NCBI GenBank assembly: GCA_016125185.1
Contig: WGMG01000006.1
Span: 1,798,001-1,862,000, forward strand
Source of the DNA: Armatimonadota bacterium
GTDB taxonomy: Bacteria; Armatimonadota; Fimbriimonadia; Fimbriimonadales; Fimbriimonadaceae
Direction: 5' to 3'
DNA length: 64,000 nucleotides
Of the stretch, positions 17,508 through 25,188 are shown one piece after another (position 1 is the stretch's first letter; each line of letters starts with the position of its first letter). The position numbers and the translations under genes are program-made. Below the pieces are notes generated by a model. It saw only the letters and a list, made by a program, of their open reading frames with translations, had not been told where the DNA came from and made no database searches.

Positions 17508-18287
17508 ATGGATTTAGGACTCGCCGGAAAGGTCGCCCTGGTGGCCGCCGGTAGCAAAGGCATCGGCTTTGCTACCGCCAAAATGCTTGCCCAAGAAGGC
17601 TGTCGCGTCTCAATCTGCGGACGCACCCAAGACTCCCTCGACAACGCCATTTCCGAAATCGGAAACGGATCGATCGGCATCGTCTGCGACGTCTCAAACC
17701 CCAACCAAGTTGATCATTGGATAAAAGAATCCACGACGAAACTTGGACCAATCGATATCCTCGTCACCAACACCGGTGGACCTCCGGCCGGGTCTTGGCA
17801 GATCATGACCGACGACCAATGGCAGTCCGGTTTTGACTCCACGCTGATGAATGTCGTCCGTATGGTCCGAGGCGTCGCCGCCGACATGCAGCAGCGCGGT
17901 TGGGGCCGCATCGTCCACAACACTTCCCTCGTCGCCAAAGAACCAAACGCCCTTCTCCCCATCTCCTCCACCCTCCGCGCCGGTCTCATGGCCCTCACCC
18001 GCCTCCAGGCTCTCGAACTCGCCCCACACGGCATCACCGTCAACAGCGTCCTGCCCGGCCATACGCTTACCGACCGCCAAATCCACCTCGCCGAGGTCCG
18101 AAGCCAGCGCGACGGCATCTCCCCCCGAGAAGCCCTCGATAAGCAAGCCCAAGAAGTCCCAATGAAGCGCCTCGGCACTCCCGAAGAAATCGCCGCCGCC
18201 ATCGTCTTCCTCTGCTCCCAACCCGCCGCCTATATCACCGGCACCAACCTTCTGGTCGATGGGGGCCTCACGAAAGGCTTAGCTTGA
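17508..18287 (+). CDS. Atypical short-chain dehydrogenase/reductase
   Basis: 259 residues, Rossmann-fold SDR with a GSKGIGFA nucleotide-binding motif at residues ~15-22 and the NTGGPP variant of the NAG motif. The C-terminal LGTPEEIAAAIVFLCSQPAAYITG...VDGG is standard. The catalytic YxxxK is absent: the region reads NTSLVAKEPNALLPISSTLRAG, where typical members have YSASK. Such SDRs form a recognised divergent branch and may bind NAD(P) without normal ketoreduction. A TACCCT hexamer lies 7 nt before the ATG. Confidence 0.85.
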   Translation: MDLGLAGKVALVAAGSKGIGFATAKMLAQEGCRVSICGRTQDSLDNAISEIGNGSIGIVCDVSNPNQVDHWIKESTTKLGPIDILVTNTGGPPAGSWQIMTDDQWQSGFDSTLMNVVRMVRGVAADMQQRGWGRIVHNTSLVAKEPNALLPISSTLRAGLMALTRLQALELAPHGITVNSVLPGHTLTDRQIHLAEVRSQRDGISPREALDKQAQEVPMKRLGTPEEIAAAIVFLCSQPAAYITGTNLLVDGGLTKGLA

Positions 18288-18294
18288 GCCGATA

Positions 18295-18321
18295 AGTATG
18301 ATATACTCATTTCATACTCAT
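18295..18321. promoter_or_regulatory. Probable operator/promoter of toxin-antitoxin operon
   Basis: Inverted repeat AGTAT-GAT-ATACT (18295-18307), then a direct repeat ATACTCAT at 18303-18310 and 18314-18321. The repeats run into the ATG of the antitoxin gene and overlap a TATGAT/TATACT -10-like stretch, as expected for autoregulation by antitoxin. Confidence 0.5.
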
Positions 18322-18808
18322 GATCAAACGTCAGAACTTCAATGTCGATCCCGATCAAGAAGCGCTCTTAGAGTCGGCCAGGGTCTTCCTGAAGGCCCCG
18401 ACGATCAAAGACGCGGTTCTCCGCGCGGCCGGAATCGTCAATTCGATCGGGCGCGAGCTGGAGTCTGGTAAGCAACTGATGGTGGTCGACTCCAACGGCC
18501 AAGCCTCGCGAATTCTCATTCCCGAAATGGAAGCGGGCGGCTCAGCTTGGACCTACCTTTGCCTCCGCCCTCATCCTTGGCGCAGACAGCTCTCCATCAA
18601 AGGCACGAAGCTTCTGGCCTCGACGGTGTGGCAGGACATGACAGCCAATGGTCTCACTCCCGAGCAAGTTGCCGAGGACCTCGATTTGCCGCTTCCAGCT
18701 ATTCTCGAAGCAACTCGATACTGCGAAGCAAACAACGACCTGATCCGAATGGAAGCCGCGGAAGAAAGAAACCGCTTGGCCGACGCAGGGCTCAAGCTCG
18801 GTGCTTAG
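18320..18808 (+). CDS. DUF433-type antitoxin
   Basis: 162 residues. The C-terminal ~80 residues follow the DUF433 pattern: RPHPWRRQLSIKGTKLLASTVWQDMTANGLTPEQVAEDLDLPLPAILEATRYCEAN, a helix-turn-helix-like domain found in VapB-like antitoxins. The N-terminal part looks like a small ribbon-helix-helix-type segment (FNVDPDQEALLESARVFL). It precedes and overlaps (8 nt) a DUF5615 PIN-like gene, the classic partner. Probably autoregulates through the repeats at its start. Confidence 0.75.
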   Translation: MIKRQNFNVDPDQEALLESARVFLKAPTIKDAVLRAAGIVNSIGRELESGKQLMVVDSNGQASRILIPEMEAGGSAWTYLCLRPHPWRRQLSIKGTKLLASTVWQDMTANGLTPEQVAEDLDLPLPAILEATRYCEANNDLIRMEAAEERNRLADAGLKLGA

Positions 18809-19151
18809 GCTTCTTCTCGACGAGGACAGCAAATCGAAGACACTCGTAAGGCTCCTAACCGAAGCGGGCCACGATGTCGCGACTACCGCTGACCTGAATC
18901 TCGATGGCCAACCAGACCACGAGGTCCTCAAGGCAAGCGTGTCCGAAAATCGAGTGCTTTTGACGCGCAATTGTGGCGATTTCCTTGAACTTCACCAGCA
19001 AGATTCAAGTCATCCAGGAGTCCTGTTGGTCTTCCAAGACCCTCGATCTCCAATGAGTTTCGGCGACATCGCTCGCTCCATCGCCAATCTGGAGGCCGCC
19101 AACTGCCCTCTCGCTGAACAATGTCACGTCCTCAACGCATGGCAGTTCTGA
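18801..19151 (+). CDS. DUF5615 PIN-like toxin
   Basis: 116 residues, Mut7-C/PIN-like ribonuclease fold. LLLDEDSK at the N-terminus and LLTRNCGDFLELH in the centre carry the acidic residues expected for metal binding (D8/E9/D10, D64). The GTG start at 18801 overlaps the antitoxin stop by 8 nt. Family partners of DUF433 proteins are believed to be RNA-cleaving toxins; activity here is inferred. Confidence 0.75.
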   Translation: MLRLLLDEDSKSKTLVRLLTEAGHDVATTADLNLDGQPDHEVLKASVSENRVLLTRNCGDFLELHQQDSSHPGVLLVFQDPRSPMSFGDIARSIANLEAANCPLAEQCHVLNAWQF

Positions 19152-19158
19152 GGTGGTG

Positions 19159-19164
19159 TAGAAT
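19159..19164 (+). promoter_or_regulatory. -10 box of a probable leaderless transcript (peroxiredoxin-like gene)
   Basis: TAGAAT lies 6 nt before the ATG at 19171. A conserved promoter here argues that the TGA-interrupted gene is expressed. Confidence 0.55.
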
Positions 19165-19170
19165 GGCGCT

Positions 19171-19710
19171 ATGTCATTGGTCGGACTCATCGCCTCGACA
19201 ATCCTGCTTCGTCAGGATCCTCAGGTGGTCGACCACGGAGCCGCTTGGATCGGCAAAACCGCCAAAAGCGTCGTCGTCAAAGACGAGGACGGCAAGGACG
19301 TCGATCTATCCAAGCAATTCGGAAAAAGGCCGGTCGTGCTGGTCTTTTACCGTGGCGTGTGGTGACCCTATTGCCATCGCCAGCTCGGTGAGCTTGGCAA
19401 GTTAGAGAAGGATTTCAAAGCAAATCAGGCGATCATCTACGCCATTTCGAACGAACCCGCCGACAAACTCAAGAAGATGCGCGAGTCCGAAAAACTCGGT
19501 TCGCAATTCGTCTTCCTGTCGGACCCCGACGCAAAACTAGCCGAACTGTACGCTGGCAAGTACCCGCAAGGCTTCCTTCGCCCCGCGACCATCGTCGTCG
19601 GCAAGAAGGGCATCGTCACCTTCGCCACGTCTCTGGACGATTACAAGGTGAGACCCGCCGCCGACAAGGTGCTGTCCATCGTCAAAGAATTCGGAAAGAA
19701 GGGCAGCTAG
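19171..19710 (+). CDS. Peroxiredoxin-like selenoprotein (in-frame TGA = Sec65)
   Basis: AhpC/TSA-type thioredoxin-fold protein, 179 residues if the TGA at 19363-19365 is read as selenocysteine. The reading frame continues without break: FYRGVW-U-PYCHRQLGEL, where homologues have W-C-P-Y-C with the first cysteine catalytic. Downstream residues (AIIYAISNEPADKLKKMRE, FVFLSDPDAKLAELY, RPATIVVGKKGIV) are intact family sequence. A stem-loop follows the TGA at the right distance for a bacterial SECIS. The alternative is a nonsense mutation in a pseudogene, but the rest of the frame is undamaged and the stop hits exactly the redox residue. A short hydrophobic N-terminus may be a weak signal. Its stop overlaps the convergent TPR gene by 4 nt. 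Confidence 0.75.
19363..19400 (+). promoter_or_regulatory. Candidate bacterial SECIS element
   Basis: Begins at the TGA. Outer stem TTGCC (19371-19375) / GGCAA (19396-19400), inner stem AGCTC (19382-19386) / GAGCT (19390-19394), apical loop GGT (19387-19389) and an unpaired T at 19395. The GGT loop is 21 nt past the TGA, close to the 18-nt spacing in E. coli fdhF, which also has a loop GGU and a bulged U. Confidence 0.5.
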
Positions 19711-20495
19711 GCGCTGCTCTGCCGCACATCGGCGATCGCTTCCCACGCCTCTCGGTAGTCGGGATCGATCGCCAATGCCCGCTCAAAGGCCTCGATCGCT
19801 TCGGCGCCTCGCCCCAACTGAACCAAAAGCGTGCCCACTCCATAGTGCGTCGTCTCGATCGTCGGATCGACCTCCGCCGCCCGCTGGTAAGCCTCCAATG
19901 CCAGCTTCGGCTCCTTCAGGGCCACATAACAGTTACCCAGCGTCCGCAACGCCACCAAGTTAGCCGAATCCAAAGCCAGCGACCGCAAAAACGCCTCTGC
20001 GCACTCCCAGTACCGGTGCATCTCCCAAAGCACCTGACCGAGATGAAAAACGGCATCGACGTCGCCTGGGTCGGCCAAACTCGCCGCCTCAAAATCTCGC
20101 CTTGCCGCCTTCAAATCGCCATCTTTATAGGCCAACAGACCGCGTCCAACCAGGACCGACGGAGCCGAGGCATCCAGTCCAGAGGCCCGTTCCAAGTACG
20201 GCTTAGCCCCTTCGAAATTGCCGAGATAGCACAGCGACTTTGCCATTCCCGCCCACGCCGCCGTGCACGATTCATCGAGCGAAGACGCCTCGCCGTACTC
20301 CCGCGCCGCGTCTCGATACCGCTCCAATCGCAGGTACCCATCCGCCAAATCCAGCCGCGCCTCTAGGTCGCCAGGATTCTCCTTGACCCGCGTCATCGCC
20401 TCGCGAACAACCGCCTCGTAGTCAACCGTCGGCGGCAGTCCCGAGAGCGAAACCGCGTCCACCTTGCGAGAAAAGGGATTTCGCCAGCGTGCCAC
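19707..20495 (-). CDS. TPR-repeat protein
   Basis: About 262 residues, made almost entirely of tetratricopeptide repeats (for example NPGDLEARLDLADGYLRLERYRDAAREY, and AIEAFERALAIDPDYREAWEAIADV at the C-terminus); a protein-protein interaction scaffold. The start is uncertain. The GTG at 20495 has CATCAT 6 nt upstream, matching the leaderless pattern seen in neighbours; an ATG at 20546 would overlap the divergent hydrolase start. No signal peptide, so probably cytosolic. Confidence 0.75.
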   Translation of the reverse strand: MARWRNPFSRKVDAVSLSGLPPTVDYEAVVREAMTRVKENPGDLEARLDLADGYLRLERYRDAAREYGEASSLDESCTAAWAGMAKSLCYLGNFEGAKPYLERASGLDASAPSVLVGRGLLAYKDGDLKAARRDFEAASLADPGDVDAVFHLGQVLWEMHRYWECAEAFLRSLALDSANLVALRTLGNCYVALKEPKLALEAYQRAAEVDPTIETTHYGVGTLLVQLGRGAEAIEAFERALAIDPDYREAWEAIADVRQSSA

Positions 20496-20520
20496 TTCCC
20501 TATGATGCCACGCCGCCCCG

Positions 20521-20526
20521 TACAAT
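20521..20526 (+). promoter_or_regulatory. -10 box of a probable leaderless transcript (hydrolase gene)
   Basis: TACAAT lies 6 nt before the ATG at 20533, back to back with the presumed CATCAT box of the divergent TPR gene (20502-20507, minus strand). Confidence 0.5.
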
Positions 20527-20532
20527 AGGCAT

Positions 20533-21249
20533 ATGCTCGCCGCCATCGCCGCCCTTTCCCTCGCCGCCAAAGGCACGGTCGTCATGATCCACGGTGCCGG
20601 CGGAGGTGGGTGGGAGTACGACAAGTGGCGTCCCGTCTTCGAAAAGGCCGGTTGGACCGTCGTCAATCGCGACCTCGTGCCCGTTGGTGGTAAGTACGAA
20701 AACACGAAGTTCAACGACTACGTCCGCCAGGTTCTGACGTGGACTCCCAAGCACGGCAAAATCGTCTACATCGGAGCCAGCATGGGCGGCATCCTCGCCC
20801 TCAAAGCCAACGAAAAGCATCCTGCCAGTGCCGTCGTCCTCGTGAACAGCGTCGGCCCGAAAGGCATCGGCCCCAAAACCGATCGCAAGCCCAACCCACC
20901 CCTCGTCGTCTGGAAGGATGGCCCCCTCAAAGACACCGAAGACGCCATGCCTGACAGCGATCGCGAGACGATCCTTTGGGCCTGGAAGCGCTGGCGAAAC
21001 GAATCCGGCGCGGTCATGAACCAGATTCATGCAGGCATTCCCGCCCGAAGACCCAAGTGCCCCGTCCTCGTCGTCCTCGGCGCAAACGATACTGACGTCC
21101 CCCATGCGACCGGCCTCGCCCTCGCCAAATGGTCCTCTGCCGATGTCAAAACTTACGAAAACATGAGCCACGTCGGCCCCCTCATGAGCACCCGCGCCGA
21201 AGGAGTCGCCTCCTTTGTCGAAAGCTGGGTGAACCAGAAAACCAACTGA
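20533..21249 (+). CDS. Alpha/beta hydrolase
   Basis: 238 residues, alpha/beta-hydrolase fold. VVMIHGAGGGGWEYDKW holds the oxyanion HG motif; the nucleophile elbow is GASMGG (a GxSxG variant); D and H are offered by LGANDTDVPH and MSHVGPL. A short hydrophobic N-terminus (MLAAIAALSLAAKG) could be a signal peptide. Substrate unknown. Stands alone, followed by an intergenic hairpin cluster. Confidence 0.85.
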   Translation: MLAAIAALSLAAKGTVVMIHGAGGGGWEYDKWRPVFEKAGWTVVNRDLVPVGGKYENTKFNDYVRQVLTWTPKHGKIVYIGASMGGILALKANEKHPASAVVLVNSVGPKGIGPKTDRKPNPPLVVWKDGPLKDTEDAMPDSDRETILWAWKRWRNESGAVMNQIHAGIPARRPKCPVLVVLGANDTDVPHATGLALAKWSSADVKTYENMSHVGPLMSTRAEGVASFVESWVNQKTN

Positions 21250-21490
21250 ATTAGGGCAAGCGCGCCAAATGGGAATCTTCGACCGAAAAAGCCCTGAAGG
21301 GGCGTGATATCTTAGCCCAGGTTGGAGTCCCGAAGGGACGCAGGCCTGGGTAACAATCCGAGCCAGCAAAAGTCCGAGGAGCAAAGTCGAAGACTCCGCT
21401 GAGCGAAGCGAAGGAAATGGAGCAAAGCGGAATCGGGGCGACCCGGGCGAAGCCCTGCCGTAGGCTCGACCGAAGGAAGACGATAGTCGC
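21250..21490. repeat. Intergenic hairpin repeat cluster
   Basis: Contains a nested hairpin CCCAGG...GTCCC-GAA-GGGAC...CCTGGG (~21314-21353) and a copy of the GCAAAAGTCCGAGGAGCAAAG unit (~21366) related to those at 17.25 and 26.58 kb. No gene seen. Confidence 0.6.
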
Positions 21491-22246
21491 TCACGCCGCA
21501 TAAACGGCAAGCTCTAACTCGGCCAAACCCGCCAACGCCCGCCGATGGTCCGGCTTCAACTGCAGGACCGCCCGAAAATCGGCTTCGGCATCGTCATACC
21601 GATGGATCTTCATCAAAGCCGAAGCCTTGCTGCACAAAATCAGCGTGTGGTTCGGATACGAAAACAGCGCTCGCCGATACGCCGTCACTGCCTTCGCATA
21701 TTCGCCCATCTGCGTATAGGTGTTCCCCATCACAAAATTCGTAAAGGCATCCGTCGGATCAATCTGCAGAATCCGCTGATAACAGAAAAGCTCTCGGTCC
21801 ACCTCCCCCCGCAACCCAAAAACCGTCGCCAGCCCATGAAAAGCTGCAACGTTTTCGGGAGAATTGCGAAGCGCTTCGGAAAACGCCTGTTCGGCGTCCT
21901 CGAAGCGCATCGCATGGCATAATGCCCACGCCAATCCCATCAAAAGGTCCACGTCCGCCGGGTTCTTCACCCGAGCCCGTCGATACACATCAACGGCCTC
22001 CTCGTACCGGCAACGCGAATAATATGAAGCGGCCTTCAGTTTCAACATGCGTGAGGCTGCGACTTCCTCATTCGAAACTTTTGGACGAGCCTGGTCGGCC
22101 TTGCGTAATCCGAAGAGCGACTCCAACAATTGGAGAGGCGACTTCCAGAAAACATTTGTAGGCCAACTCAAGCTCACGAGGGGGATATTCCGCGAACCAA
22201 TCCGATCTGGGTCGGGAAACCGCCCTATGTAAGTCAAATAAGCCAC
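21491..22246 (-). CDS. TPR-repeat protein
   Basis: 251 residues. After a ~75-residue N-terminal stretch with no recognised domain come at least four tetratricopeptide repeats (YYSRCRYEEAVDVYRRARVKNPADVDLLMGLAWAL; FEDAEQAFSEALRNSPENVAAFHGLATVF; YAKAVTAYRRALFSYPNHTLILCSKASAL). The start is GTG at 22246, with AAGGGG about 10 nt upstream on the minus strand, unlike the leaderless neighbours. Function unknown; probably a scaffold. Confidence 0.78.
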   Translation of the reverse strand: MAYLTYIGRFPDPDRIGSRNIPLVSLSWPTNVFWKSPLQLLESLFGLRKADQARPKVSNEEVAASRMLKLKAASYYSRCRYEEAVDVYRRARVKNPADVDLLMGLAWALCHAMRFEDAEQAFSEALRNSPENVAAFHGLATVFGLRGEVDRELFCYQRILQIDPTDAFTNFVMGNTYTQMGEYAKAVTAYRRALFSYPNHTLILCSKASALMKIHRYDDAEADFRAVLQLKPDHRRALAGLAELELAVYAA

Positions 22247-22331
22247 AAATCAGCCCCTTGGCACGAATTTCGCTTGGCACCTTTGTCGCCGTTTCGGGGT
22301 TGATTAGGGATAGGCCGAATCCCATTCGGCG

Positions 22332-22337
22332 TACAAA
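22332..22337 (+). promoter_or_regulatory. -10 box of a probable leaderless transcript (htpX)
   Basis: TACAAA lies 6 nt before the ATG at 22344. Confidence 0.4.
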
Positions 22338-22343
22338 TAACCA

Positions 22344-23213
22344 ATGAAACGAATCGCACTGTTTCTCGCCACGAACCTGATGGTCATGGCCATGGTCGCC
22401 ATCGTCTTCTCGGTGTTCGGGCTGGACGGCGTCTTCTCGCAGCGCGGTCTTAACCTAACGTCGCTCCTCGTCCTGTCGCTGGTCATCGGCTTCGGCGGCT
22501 CCATCGTCAGCCTCCTGATGTCGCGCACCATGGCAAAGTGGATGATGAAGATCGAGCTCGTCACCCCGCAGTCCGGCGGTGGATACGGCCAAATCGCCAA
22601 CGACGTCTACGCTCTCGCCCGAGCCGCGAACCTCAAAGCTATGCCCGAGGTCGGCATCTACGACAGCCCAGAGATGAATGCGTTCGCAACCGGCCCCAGC
22701 CAGAGCAAGTCCCTGGTCGCCGTCTCGACTGGTCTCCTGGCCCAGATGCCTCGCGACCAGGTCCAAGCCGTCATCGCCCACGAGATTTCGCACATCAAGA
22801 ACGGCGACATGGTCACGATGACCCTGATTCAAGGCGTGGTCAACACCTTCGCCGTCTTCCTGGCCCGGATCGTCGCCTACATCGCATCGAACTTCGTCGA
22901 CTCTCGCCTGGCCGGCCTGGTCTACTTCCTCGTGTCGATTGTCTGCCAAATCCTATTCACGATCCTCGGCTCGCTCATCACCTTCGCGTTCTCCCGAGCC
23001 CGCGAGTACCGAGCTGACGCCGGGGCCGCCGAATTGGTCGGCAAAGCGGGCATGATCGGCGCGCTCCAAACGCTCCAACACGGCTTCGAGCCACTGGATG
23101 CCCCGAACGGTCTTCAGACCGCAAAAATCGCCGATGGCAAGTCGAGATTCAGCCTCTTCGACTCCCACCCTCCGCTCGCAAAGCGGATTGCCGCCCTCCA
23201 GCAAAGAGCCTAA
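22344..23213 (+). CDS. htpX: Membrane metalloprotease HtpX (M48B)
   Basis: Inner-membrane zinc protease that degrades misfolded membrane proteins. 289 residues: two N-terminal membrane helices (residues ~5-25 and 38-58), zinc motif HEISH at 146-150, third ligand in the SRAREYRADAGA segment (~E222), two further helices between them (~158-210), and a C-terminal FDSHPPLAKRIAALQ typical of HtpX. Full length. A strong terminator follows 6 nt after the stop. Confidence 0.95.
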   Translation: MKRIALFLATNLMVMAMVAIVFSVFGLDGVFSQRGLNLTSLLVLSLVIGFGGSIVSLLMSRTMAKWMMKIELVTPQSGGGYGQIANDVYALARAANLKAMPEVGIYDSPEMNAFATGPSQSKSLVAVSTGLLAQMPRDQVQAVIAHEISHIKNGDMVTMTLIQGVVNTFAVFLARIVAYIASNFVDSRLAGLVYFLVSIVCQILFTILGSLITFAFSRAREYRADAGAAELVGKAGMIGALQTLQHGFEPLDAPNGLQTAKIADGKSRFSLFDSHPPLAKRIAALQQRA

Positions 23214-23218
23214 ATTCA

Positions 23219-23246
23219 GTCCCCTCCAACGAGGGGACTTTTCTTG
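23219..23246 (+). terminator. Intrinsic terminator of htpX
   Basis: GTCCCCTC / GAGGGGAC stem of 8 bp (23219-23226 and 23231-23238) with a CAAC loop, followed by TTTTCTTG. Confidence 0.85.
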
Positions 23247-23309
23247 TCTGACGGCCCAGCGGGACCTATTGCCAGACACATCGGTAGGTGATAAAACGTA
23301 ACTACCGTT

Positions 23310-23972
23310 ATGAAGAGAATCTTTCTGTTCAACGAGACGGTCGTACCGATCACGGACTTCGATATCCGCGTCACGATCGTCGCGCTTCAGGCGGTTCGAG
23401 GGCTCATCATCGAGCGCTGCGGTTGGCCGGATCATCTCGATCTCGATCAGAAAATGCTCTCTCGATTCCTCGATCTGCCGATCGTCCCCACCTTCCTCGG
23501 CCCCGACGACGACTTCGTGCCGTTCGAAAACCGTTACCAGTCCAGGCTCAAGGAGTTGACCGGCTTCCCGTCCCACTCCAAGGACTTCCACTCGCGAGGA
23601 AAGACCTTCCGCGACTTCGCCGAGCACCGGCTGGGAACCACGCTAGAAGGCGCCCTGTTCCACATGTTCCTCGACGCTCACCGAACCGGACGGGCCACCA
23701 TCCCATCGCTCAGCGGCTCCGAGGACATCCAAGATCGTCTACAACGGCCAATCACCAAAATCGACCTCGCTGGACTCACTAAGGTGATGGAAGTAGTTCT
23801 GAATCCGCTCCTCGAAACCGGGCACGCCATCGTGCAAATGAATCCGCACATCGAGAAGGAGTTTCCGCGCATTGCATCGATCATTGACCACTCCTCGATC
23901 GGCCGCCGCTTCGGCGACGTCGTCTCCGACGCGATCTACCCACTCCCCACCCGAGATCGAGCGCCAGCCTAG
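23310..23972 (+). CDS. Hypothetical protein
   Basis: 220 residues, soluble, no signal peptide or membrane segment, no domain recognised. Start MKRIFLFNETVVPITDFDIRVTIVALQ; the middle is basic and rich in Phe/Asp/Arg (HSKDFHSRGKTFRDFAEHRLG). A possible promoter (TTGCCA at 23269, 17-bp spacer, TAAAAC at 23292) would put the transcription start only a few bases before the ATG. Codon use and G+C match the host. Function unknown. Confidence 0.7.
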   Translation: MKRIFLFNETVVPITDFDIRVTIVALQAVRGLIIERCGWPDHLDLDQKMLSRFLDLPIVPTFLGPDDDFVPFENRYQSRLKELTGFPSHSKDFHSRGKTFRDFAEHRLGTTLEGALFHMFLDAHRTGRATIPSLSGSEDIQDRLQRPITKIDLAGLTKVMEVVLNPLLETGHAIVQMNPHIEKEFPRIASIIDHSSIGRRFGDVVSDAIYPLPTRDRAPA

Positions 23973-24168
23973 ATCAGACAGGATTTGAAAGTCTAAAACC
24001 TTTCTCCAAATTCTCTGAAGGAAATTTGGAGAGAGTGTCGTTCCGCTAGTCCATGCGCGGAACGACGAGAGAGGAAAATCCGCTAGGGCTTACGCAGAGT
24101 CATCAAAGCGCTCTCAAGTTCGTAGAAGTCCACTCGAGAATAGGCTGTTGCCAAAAGGAACCAACCCC

Positions 24169-25119
24169 CTACTGCCTCCGATCAAAATCTGGCGACACGT
24201 ACGTAAAGTCCGCAATCCCTCGCGAAACCGACTCCTTTCCACTCGCCTCGATATTGATCAGCGTCAACGTATCCATCCCCGTCCGCTTCCAAATTCGCCA
24301 GTTGATCCCCTGCTTATACAGCCCGTGGCCCATGCCCGCCACGATCACGAAAACCGAATGTGGCGGCATCGCTTTCGCCGAACCATAGCGGCCCGTCACG
24401 TACTTGATCGCGGTATCCGCCATTCCCTCATCCCACAGGCACTGCGCCGCGTACATGTTCTCGCCCACCGAGCCCTGCATCGGATGCCCGCCCATCATCG
24501 CGTTAAACACCACTCGGTGGCTTGCATTGTCGGTCCGCACCGTCGGAATCTGGGACTGCTCGTCCGCCGTCAACCCCTTCAGGCCACTCTTACCGACCGA
24601 CCGCACCCAGTCGCGCGGCACGTTCAACGCCACCATCGGCAAGCGGTTCTTCTTGATCACGTCGAAAATCGGCTTATAGAGTGGATACGGAAAGCCCCAT
24701 TCCTTCTTCCAGTTCGAGTTCTCGATGAACTCGTCGTCCGACCACTTCCCAAGCGTCCACGCATTGATGTTCGGCTGGTTTGGCCGAGTAAACATCTCGA
24801 ACCCAACCGTCACGTTCCGCCCCCGCTTCACCAATCCGTCGATCACCTTCGCCTGAATTTGGTGATGCACGGGATCGTCGTGCGACTCCCCGAGGAAAAT
24901 AAACTGATAACGGTCCGAAGCCTTCAAAAAGGCGTCCAGCGAGCTCTCTTTTCCACTCGTCAGGTCGTACCAGTTGTTCGCCTCCACCGTCGCCTGACCC
25001 GCTCGCCACAGGTTCAATTTCAGCGGATCGACTTCTGCCGGAGGGGTCGCGACGACTTTCGGCGCGTGCGCCTTCTGGTTCTGCAGGGCCGAAGCCACGA
25101 CGATGGAGCTGAGAAGCAT
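24169..25119 (-). CDS. ChaN/Tiki-type haem-binding-like lipoprotein family protein
   Basis: 316 residues, exported by a short signal segment (MLLSSIVVASALQ). The motifs FLGESHDDPVHHQIQ, VTVGFEMFTRPNQ and VIVAGMGHGLYKQGI place it in the ChaN-like (PF04187) family; ChaN of Campylobacter binds haem, but many members are uncharacterised and relate to TraB/Tiki proteases. The frame continues 37 codons upstream; ATG at 25119 is chosen because the signal peptide starts there. Divergent from the APH-like gene, 69-bp gap. Confidence 0.8.
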   Translation of the reverse strand: MLLSSIVVASALQNQKAHAPKVVATPPAEVDPLKLNLWRAGQATVEANNWYDLTSGKESSLDAFLKASDRYQFIFLGESHDDPVHHQIQAKVIDGLVKRGRNVTVGFEMFTRPNQPNINAWTLGKWSDDEFIENSNWKKEWGFPYPLYKPIFDVIKKNRLPMVALNVPRDWVRSVGKSGLKGLTADEQSQIPTVRTDNASHRVVFNAMMGGHPMQGSVGENMYAAQCLWDEGMADTAIKYVTGRYGSAKAMPPHSVFVIVAGMGHGLYKQGINWRIWKRTGMDTLTLINIEASGKESVSRGIADFTYVSPDFDRRQ

Positions 25120-25188
25120 GTGGTTAGGATACTCCCGCGCCGCCCCAACACCAAACCGCCGGTGCCAAAGAACTACAATACACAAGCA

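Noticed and set aside
19171-19710. Peroxiredoxin-like gene as a pseudogene broken by a nonsense mutation
   Set aside because: The stop is TGA exactly at the catalytic cysteine, the rest of the frame is intact, a promoter is in place and a SECIS-like stem follows. Not fully excluded without evidence of Sec machinery.
24148-25188. Long N-terminal extension of the APH-like frame
   Set aside because: It is antisense to the ChaN-like gene, Arg/His/Pro-rich, and unlike kinases; the ATG at 25189 has a -10 box and gives a normal N-terminus.
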